Shown in pieces: positions 59,538 to 64,000 of a stretch of 64,000 bases of DNA. The notes under the pieces were generated by a model. It did no database searches. It saw only the letters and a program-made list of their open reading frames with translations, and had not been told where the DNA came from. The DNA is from Promicromonospora iranensis (lineage in GTDB: Bacteria > Actinomycetota > Actinomycetes > Actinomycetales > Cellulomonadaceae). How positions within the stretch are numbered: position 1 is the first letter of the stretch; each line of letters opens with the position of its first letter. The stretch covers positions 310,001 through 374,000 of the forward strand of contig NZ_JAJQQP010000005.1 in NCBI RefSeq assembly GCF_028994805.1. Reading direction: 5' to 3'. The translations under genes were made by a program, and so were the position numbers.

Positions 59538-61133
59538 TCACGGGTCCCGCAGCAGCCGTCCCCAGGCGCTGCGTACGAGCGCCCGGGGGAGCGTGCCCCA
59601 ACGGCTGGACGCGGCCAGGGCGACGCGTGCGGCGTTCCACCCGCAGGCGCCGTGCACACCACCGCCCGGGTGAGCCGCCGCGCTCGCGAGGTAGAGCCGT
59701 TCGACCGGCGTCTCAGGTCGGCCGAGCCCGGGCGTGGGCCGGAAGACGAGCTGCTGATGGACCGCCGACGTGCCGCCGTTGATCGCGCCGTCGACGAGGT
59801 TGGCGTCCGCCGCCTGGAGATCCGCCGGGCTCTGGACGGAGCGGCCGACCACCGTGCCGCGAAAGCCGGGGGCGACGCGGTCGAGGGCGTCCTCCATGCG
59901 CTGAGCCTGACCGGCGACGGCGTCCTCGGTCCAGCGCACGCCGTGCGGCACGTGGGTGTAGGCCCACGCGGACTCCGTGCCGCGGGGAGACCGCGTCGGG
60001 TCCGAGGTCGTCATCTGCCCGAGGACGAGGAACGGGCGCGCGGGGACCTCCCCCTTGGACAGGGCCGCTGCGACATCGACGAAGCCTCGGCGGTCCACGC
60101 CGAGATGGACGGTCCCGGCCCCGTGCGCCGCACCGGCCGCCCACGCGAGGGGGCGGTCGAGCGCCCAGTTGATCTTGAACGTCGGGTGGTCCCACTGGAA
60201 CCGGCCGAGGTCGCGCACGAGGCGGGGCGGCAGGTGTTCCGTGCCGACGAGGTCCCGGTACAGGGCCGGGGCGCTCACGTCGGCGAGCACCGCACGCCGG
60301 GCACGGACGAGCTCGCCGCGGGCCGTCCGGACACCGACCGCTCGGTTGCGTGCGACGAGCACGCGTTCGACGCGCGTCCCGGTGACGACGTCACCCCCGC
60401 CGGCGCGAACTCGTGCGGCGAGCGCGTCGGCGAGCGATCCGGCACCGCCCACGGGCACGGGAAAACCGACGTCCTGGCCCAGCATCGTCAGTAGCCAGCC
60501 GAAGAGGCCGCTGCCCGCGGCGTCGGGTGGGACGTCGGAGTGCATCGCGTTACCGGTGAGGAGCAGCCCGCCACCCTCGCCCCGGAACGTCTCGTCCGCG
60601 AGCCGGCGCACCGGCAGGACGCCGAGGCGGCCGAGGTCGAGCGTTCCGCCGACACCGAGCCGGCTCAGCAGCCGCAGGGCCGGGCGGGCGGCGGGCAGCG
60701 GGCTGAAGAGGGCGTCGAGCAGCGGGTCGCGTACTCGCTCCCAGCCGGCGAACATGCGGAGCCAGGCGTCGCCGTCGCCCGGACCGAGCTCTTCGAGTCC
60801 CGCGGCGGTGTCCTCGGGCTCGGTGCGCAGCACGACGGACCCTCCGTCGTCGAGGACGTGGGCCAGGACGGACGGTGCCCGCGACCAGGCCAGCCCGTGC
60901 TCCTCCAGGTGCAGGCCCCGGATCACCGGCGAGCCGGCCGCGAGCGGGTAGAACGCGCTGAACAGGTCGGTGCGGAAGCCCGGCGCCTCGGTCTCGGCCG
61001 TGCGCACCGCTCCGCCGACGGCGTCCTGCTCCTCGAGCACCAGCACGTCCCAGCCGGCGTCGACGAGCGCGTTCGCGGCGACCAGCCCGTTGGGACCGGC
61101 GCCGACGACCACCGCGTCGACCGTCCTCACCAT
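59538..61133 (-). CDS. FAD-dependent oxidoreductase (PYROXD2/phytoene-desaturase type)
   Basis: A 531-residue flavoprotein. The FAD-binding V-V-V-G-A-G-P-N-G-L is at about residues 7-16, with E-E-Q-D-A-V-G-G-A near 37-45. The carboxy part includes the second FAD contact G-G-G-V-H-G-A-C-G near 492-500. The overall layout resembles PYROXD2 and carotenoid desaturases, which act on isoprenoid or other long hydrophobic substrates. The gene runs on the same strand as UbiA after a gap of about 140 bases, so it may desaturate, oxidise or reduce the prenylated product of the cluster (inference). The ATG at 61133 is used; upstream in-frame codons encode only low-complexity Gly/Pro. Confidence 0.8.
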   Translation of the reverse strand: MVRTVDAVVVGAGPNGLVAANALVDAGWDVLVLEEQDAVGGAVRTAETEAPGFRTDLFSAFYPLAAGSPVIRGLHLEEHGLAWSRAPSVLAHVLDDGGSVVLRTEPEDTAAGLEELGPGDGDAWLRMFAGWERVRDPLLDALFSPLPAARPALRLLSRLGVGGTLDLGRLGVLPVRRLADETFRGEGGGLLLTGNAMHSDVPPDAAGSGLFGWLLTMLGQDVGFPVPVGGAGSLADALAARVRAGGGDVVTGTRVERVLVARNRAVGVRTARGELVRARRAVLADVSAPALYRDLVGTEHLPPRLVRDLGRFQWDHPTFKINWALDRPLAWAAGAAHGAGTVHLGVDRRGFVDVAAALSKGEVPARPFLVLGQMTTSDPTRSPRGTESAWAYTHVPHGVRWTEDAVAGQAQRMEDALDRVAPGFRGTVVGRSVQSPADLQAADANLVDGAINGGTSAVHQQLVFRPTPGLGRPETPVERLYLASAAAHPGGGVHGACGWNAARVALAASSRWGTLPRALVRSAWGRLLRDP

Positions 61134-61272
61134 GGGCGCGGCACCCGGCCCACCATCCGGCCCACCACCGACCTGTCCACCAGCAGCTCCTCCATCGGGT
61201 CCCGTCCAGCCTGCCCACGATCGGCCGCGGTCGCCAGCGCGCCGACGACGCCCGTGGGGTCCGGGCCGGTGT

Positions 61273-62130
61273 TCAGGGGACCACCGCGATGTCGGACGCG
61301 GCCAGGGCAAGCAGCACCACGCACACCACGGCGACCCCCATGCTGAGACCGAACGGCGCGCGGCTGCGCGGCCGCGCGAGCGCCGTGGCACCCGCGGCAA
61401 GAGCCAGGCAGGCAGCGACCGCGCCGCCGAACCAGGCGGCCGGAGCCGGAGGGCCGCCCGGGCCGGTGACGACCAGGCCGACCGCGGCGAGCAGGAGGCA
61501 CGGGGCCAGCACGCCGCATGCGCGGCGGCCGAGCCGGTGCGGCAGGCCCCGGACGCCTGTCGCGGCGTCGTCCTCCAGGTCCGGCAGCGTGTTCGCGACG
61601 TGTGCTCCCGTACCCAGCAGCGCTGCCGCGGCGACCGCCCAGCCGGCGGGTACGCGCGGACCCGGCGCGGCGAGGACGACGAAGACCGCCAGCAGCCCGA
61701 AGGAGAGCGCGTAGGGCAGCCACGACCACACGGTCGCCTTGAGCCGCGCGTTGTACGCCCAGGCTCCGCCGACCGCCACGAGATGCGCGGCGCCCGGCGC
61801 GAGACCGAGCGCGAGCGACGCGGCGACGCACACGGCGAGCGCCGCCAGGGCGGCGGCACGCAGGCCGCGGGCGGTGACGAGTCCTGCGACCACGGGCTTG
61901 TCGATGCGGCCGACGGTCGCGTCGCGCGCGGCGTCGATCCAGTCGTTGGACCACCCGACGGAGAGCTGACCGGTGCCGACAGCTGCCGTGACCAGCGCGA
62001 CGGTCGTCCCGTCGGAGCCGAGGGCAGCGGCCAGCGCGGCGGACAGGCCGGTCACGACGACGGTCGGAGCGGCATGGCTCGCGAGCACGAGGCCGCGGGC
62101 CAGGCGACGGACTTCCTTGCCGGACATCAT
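61273..62130 (-). CDS. UbiA-family prenyltransferase
   Basis: A 285-residue integral-membrane prenyltransferase. The two Asp-rich motifs are intact: N-D-W-I-D-A-A-R-D at residues 62-70 and D-L-E-D-D near 180-184, which bind Mg2+ and the prenyl diphosphate. About eight hydrophobic segments are present. Family members join a polyprenyl chain to an aromatic acceptor such as hydroxybenzoate, naphthoate or chlorophyllide. Divergent from a type III polyketide synthase gene by 67 bases, so the acceptor may be its phenolic product. ATGs at 62127 and 62130 are both possible. Confidence 0.85.
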   Translation of the reverse strand: MMSGKEVRRLARGLVLASHAAPTVVVTGLSAALAAALGSDGTTVALVTAAVGTGQLSVGWSNDWIDAARDATVGRIDKPVVAGLVTARGLRAAALAALAVCVAASLALGLAPGAAHLVAVGGAWAYNARLKATVWSWLPYALSFGLLAVFVVLAAPGPRVPAGWAVAAAALLGTGAHVANTLPDLEDDAATGVRGLPHRLGRRACGVLAPCLLLAAVGLVVTGPGGPPAPAAWFGGAVAACLALAAGATALARPRSRAPFGLSMGVAVVCVVLLALAASDIAVVP

Positions 62131-62185
62131 GGGCGGCACGCTAGTCGTGCCGCGTCCTCGGCGCGCGGGTGGCGTGGTCCTGCGT

Positions 62186-62191
62186 CACGAT
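62186..62191 (+). promoter_or_regulatory. -10 hexamer of the polyketide synthase gene
   Basis: CACGAT six bases before the ATG at 62198, as for other leaderless genes here. No Shine-Dalgarno sequence is present. The intergenic gap of 67 bases must also contain the divergent ubiA promoter. Confidence 0.35.
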
Positions 62192-62197
62192 GCTGAG

Positions 62198-63307
62198 ATG
62201 TCGTGTGTCGTGGCGGTCGAGCCCGTTCTGCCCGCGAACGTGTACGCCCAGGAGGCGGTCACCGACGTCGTGGGGCCGCTGGTGGCGCCGGACCCGGCAC
62301 GGACCGCGCTGCTGCGGCGGCTGCACGCGAGCGCCGGTGTGGAGCACCGGCACCTGGTGCTGCCGCTGGAGGAGTACGCGGACCTGCACTCCCTGGGTGC
62401 GACGAACGCGGTCTTCATCCGGGAGGGGGCCCGGCTGGCCGAGCGTGCGTGCCGCCGGGCGCTGTCCACGGCGGGCCTCAGACCGGAGGACGTCGACCAT
62501 GTCTTCGCCACGTCGGTGACCGGGGTCGCAGCTCCGTCGCTGGACGTGCTGCTCGCGGAGCGGCTCGGCCTGCGGAGCGACGTGCGGCGCACGCCGTCCT
62601 TCGGGCTCGGCTGTGCGGGTGGCGCCGGCGGGCTGGCGCGCGTGCACGACCATCTGCTGGGCAGACCGCGCGACGTGTCCCTCCTGGTGTCCGTCGAGCT
62701 GTGCTCGCTGACCCTGCAGCACGGGGACGACTCCCCGGCCAACATGGTGGCGTCCGGCCTGTTCGGCGACGGCGCGGCCGCCGCCGTCGTCGTCGGTGCG
62801 ATGCACCCGCTGGCGCTGGCGCCCCCGGGCGGTACCCCGGGGCGCCGGGCAGGCCGTCGGCGCACGGCCACGGTGGTCGACACACGCTCGCGGTTGTATC
62901 CCGGCACCACGGACGCGCTGGGCTGGGAGGTGCGTGACACCGGGTTCGCGATCGTGCTCTCCGCCGGCCTGCCGGGCCTGCTGCGTGCGCACCTGCTCGC
63001 CGACGTCAAGGGGTTGCTCGCGGAGCACGACCTGACCCCGGTGGAGGTGCCCACGTGGGTCGTGCACGCGGGTGGTCCGCGGGTCATCGATGCCGTGCGG
63101 GATGCGCTCGGGCTGGCTGAGGACGCGGTCCGGGAGAGCCGGGCGAGCCTCGCGTGCGCGGGCAACCTGTCGTCCGCGTCCGTGCTCGATGTGCTGGCCA
63201 GGACGCTGGCGAGCGCTGACGCCCCGTCGGGCTCGCCCGCCGTGCTCATGGCGTTCGGCCCGGGTGTCTCGTGCGAGCTGGTGCTGCTGAACCTGGAGGG
63301 CCGCTGA
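62198..63307 (+). CDS. Type III polyketide synthase (alkylresorcinol/alkylpyrone-type)
   Basis: A 369-residue chalcone-synthase-fold enzyme. The catalytic triad is intact: Cys139 (G-L-G-C-A-G-G-A), His290 (V-V-H-A-G-G-P) and Asn323 (C-A-G-N-L-S-S-A). It extends fatty-acyl starters with malonyl-CoA and cyclises the chain to an alkylresorcinol or alkylpyrone; the starter is not readable. The two genes behind it (methyltransferase, FAD oxygenase) reproduce the srsABC order of Streptomyces griseus. Predicted leaderless at 62198; the next gene starts one base after its stop. Confidence 0.88.
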   Translation: MSCVVAVEPVLPANVYAQEAVTDVVGPLVAPDPARTALLRRLHASAGVEHRHLVLPLEEYADLHSLGATNAVFIREGARLAERACRRALSTAGLRPEDVDHVFATSVTGVAAPSLDVLLAERLGLRSDVRRTPSFGLGCAGGAGGLARVHDHLLGRPRDVSLLVSVELCSLTLQHGDDSPANMVASGLFGDGAAAAVVVGAMHPLALAPPGGTPGRRAGRRRTATVVDTRSRLYPGTTDALGWEVRDTGFAIVLSAGLPGLLRAHLLADVKGLLAEHDLTPVEVPTWVVHAGGPRVIDAVRDALGLAEDAVRESRASLACAGNLSSASVLDVLARTLASADAPSGSPAVLMAFGPGVSCELVLLNLEGR

Positions 63308-63308
63308 C

Positions 63309-63836
63309 ATGCTGGTGTTCTATGTCGTCCTGGTGGGTGCGACGGCGCTCGAGCGGCTCGCCGAGCTCGTCGTGTCGGCCCGCAACGCCCGGTGGTCCTT
63401 CGCCCGCGGTGGCGTCGAGTCGGGGCGAGGGCACTTCCCGGCGATGGTGGTGCTGCACAGCGGCCTCCTGGTGGCGTGCGTCGCCGAGGCGGTGCTCGCC
63501 GAACGGCCGTTCCTGCCGTGGCTCGGCTGGCCGATGCTCGTCCTGGTGCTCGCGAGCCAGGCCTTGCGGTGGTGGTGCGTGGCGACGTTGGGGCGCCGCT
63601 GGAACACCCGCATCATCGTGGTGCCGGGCCTGTCGCTCGTGTCGGCGGGTCCGTACCGGTGGATGCGCCACCCGAACTACGTGGCGGTGGTGGTCGAGGG
63701 CATCGCGCTGCCGCTGGTGCACACCTCATGGGTCACGGCCCTCGTGTTCACGGTGCTGAACGCGGTGCTGCTGGCGCGGTTCCGGATACCTGCCGAGGAA
63801 CGGGCGCTGCGGATGTCCGCGGTCGGCGAGCGGTGA
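63309..63836 (+). CDS. Isoprenylcysteine carboxyl methyltransferase-like enzyme (SrsB-like)
   Basis: A 175-residue membrane methyltransferase of the ICMT/PEMT class. Four hydrophobic segments are present; the SAM-binding signature G-P-Y-R-W-M-R-H-P-N-Y is at about residues 115-125, with an E-E-R motif near 163. In the srs pathway such an enzyme O-methylates the alkylresorcinol. It starts one base after the synthase stop and overlaps the next gene by GTGA, so the three are one transcript. Confidence 0.85.
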   Translation: MLVFYVVLVGATALERLAELVVSARNARWSFARGGVESGRGHFPAMVVLHSGLLVACVAEAVLAERPFLPWLGWPMLVLVLASQALRWWCVATLGRRWNTRIIVVPGLSLVSAGPYRWMRHPNYVAVVVEGIALPLVHTSWVTALVFTVLNAVLLARFRIPAEERALRMSAVGER

Positions 63837-64000
63837 GCAGCGTGGGATCCGGCACCACCGACGTGGACGTCCTGGTGGTGGGTGCCGGGCCGGTCGGGCT
63901 GGCGGCGGCGGTACGTGCGCGGGCCGCCGGGCTCGACGTGCTGGTCGTCGACCGGCGGTCGGGCACCCTGGACAAGGCCTGCGGCGAGGGCCTGCTCCCC
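63833..64000 (+). CDS. FAD-dependent monooxygenase (SrsC-like), amino-terminal part
   Basis: The first 56 codons of a flavoprotein, cut by the window edge. The Rossmann motif V-V-G-A-G-P-V-G-L is at about residues 15-23 and ends in D-R-R, with D-K-A-C-G-E-G-L-L-P further on, typical of geranylgeranyl-reductase/hydroxylase-type monooxygenases. In the srs pathway a flavoprotein hydroxylates the methylated resorcinol to a quinone. The GTG at 63833 overlaps the preceding stop; a second GTG at 63842 is possible. Confidence 0.8.
   Translation, partial: MSSVGSGTTDVDVLVVGAGPVGLAAAVRARAAGLDVLVVDRRSGTLDKACGEGLLP

Noticed and set aside
62198-63307. KAS III or beta-ketoacyl synthase for the type III PKS gene
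   Set aside because: The Cys-His-Asn set also occurs in KAS III, but the neighbouring SrsB- and SrsC-like genes and the absence of any acyl-carrier or fatty-acid genes favour a type III PKS.

Overview
The window is about 72% GC, has few A/T-ending codons, and is dense with short intergenic gaps. Its protein families (GntR/FadR and LacI regulators, CUT1 sugar transporters without their own ATPase, DUF222-HNH 13E12 protein, CGNR proteins, SulP and GAP-family membrane proteins, GH87-like glucanase) and its many leaderless genes point to a high-GC Gram-positive actinobacterium, most likely of the Micrococcales, in the Cellulomonadaceae/Promicromonosporaceae range. The genus is inference. No rRNA, tRNA, CRISPR array, IS element or phage module was seen.

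Layout. 1-11.1 kb: a membrane/stress-type block with an AI-2E-family permease, a large MalT-type LuxR ATPase regulator, a DUF1269 protein, two SulP anion transporters each divergent from a GAP-family membrane protein, and a DUF4203-like membrane protein. Four near-identical palindromes of the form TCACC-N7-GGTGA lie upstream of these genes, so the block looks like one regulon. 11.2-14.0 kb: divergent ilvD and terC. 14.0-18.9 kb: a non-phosphorylating L-fucose catabolism cluster (lactonase, SDR, aldo/keto reductase, FadR regulator, fuconate dehydratase) with the same ACATCTGATG motif before both outer genes. 19.0-22.4 kb: a 64-bp hairpin, a cytosine-deaminase-like amidohydrolase, a divergent GntR regulator and an MFS exporter. 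22.6-29.4 kb: a LacI regulator divergent from a sugar ABC transporter (two permeases, binding protein) and two Gfo/Idh/MocA dehydrogenases.

29.4-34.8 kb: a leucine-rich-like unknown protein, then an iron-siderophore ABC system (ATPase, lipoprotein, fused double permease) starting at an IdeR/DtxR-type iron box. 34.8-40.6 kb: unknown membrane protein, two DHFR/RibD-like reductases, a 13E12 HNH protein and a glyoxalase-fold protein. 40.8-44.2 kb: a 1137-residue secreted GH87-like alpha-1,3-glucanase with discoidin, CARDB and beta-helix domains. 44.4-59.5 kb: mixed housekeeping and unknown genes (DUF4383, two CGNR zinc-finger proteins, RidA, a DUF255 thioredoxin-fold protein, DUF4190, GlcD-like FAD oxidase, ArfB, alanine/sodium symporter, Tat-exported phosphoesterase-LamG, SDR, CtaG, DUF2243, SRPBCC).

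59.5-64.0 kb (runs off the edge): a phenolic-lipid type biosynthetic cluster. UbiA prenyltransferase and an FAD oxidoreductase are divergent from a type III polyketide synthase, an isoprenylcysteine-methyltransferase-like enzyme and the start of an FAD monooxygenase, the srsABC order known from Streptomyces griseus but with a prenyltransferase added. Recurrent themes are leaderless starts with a -10 hexamer 6-7 bases before the start codon, and short 12-22 bp tandem duplications at gene ends.
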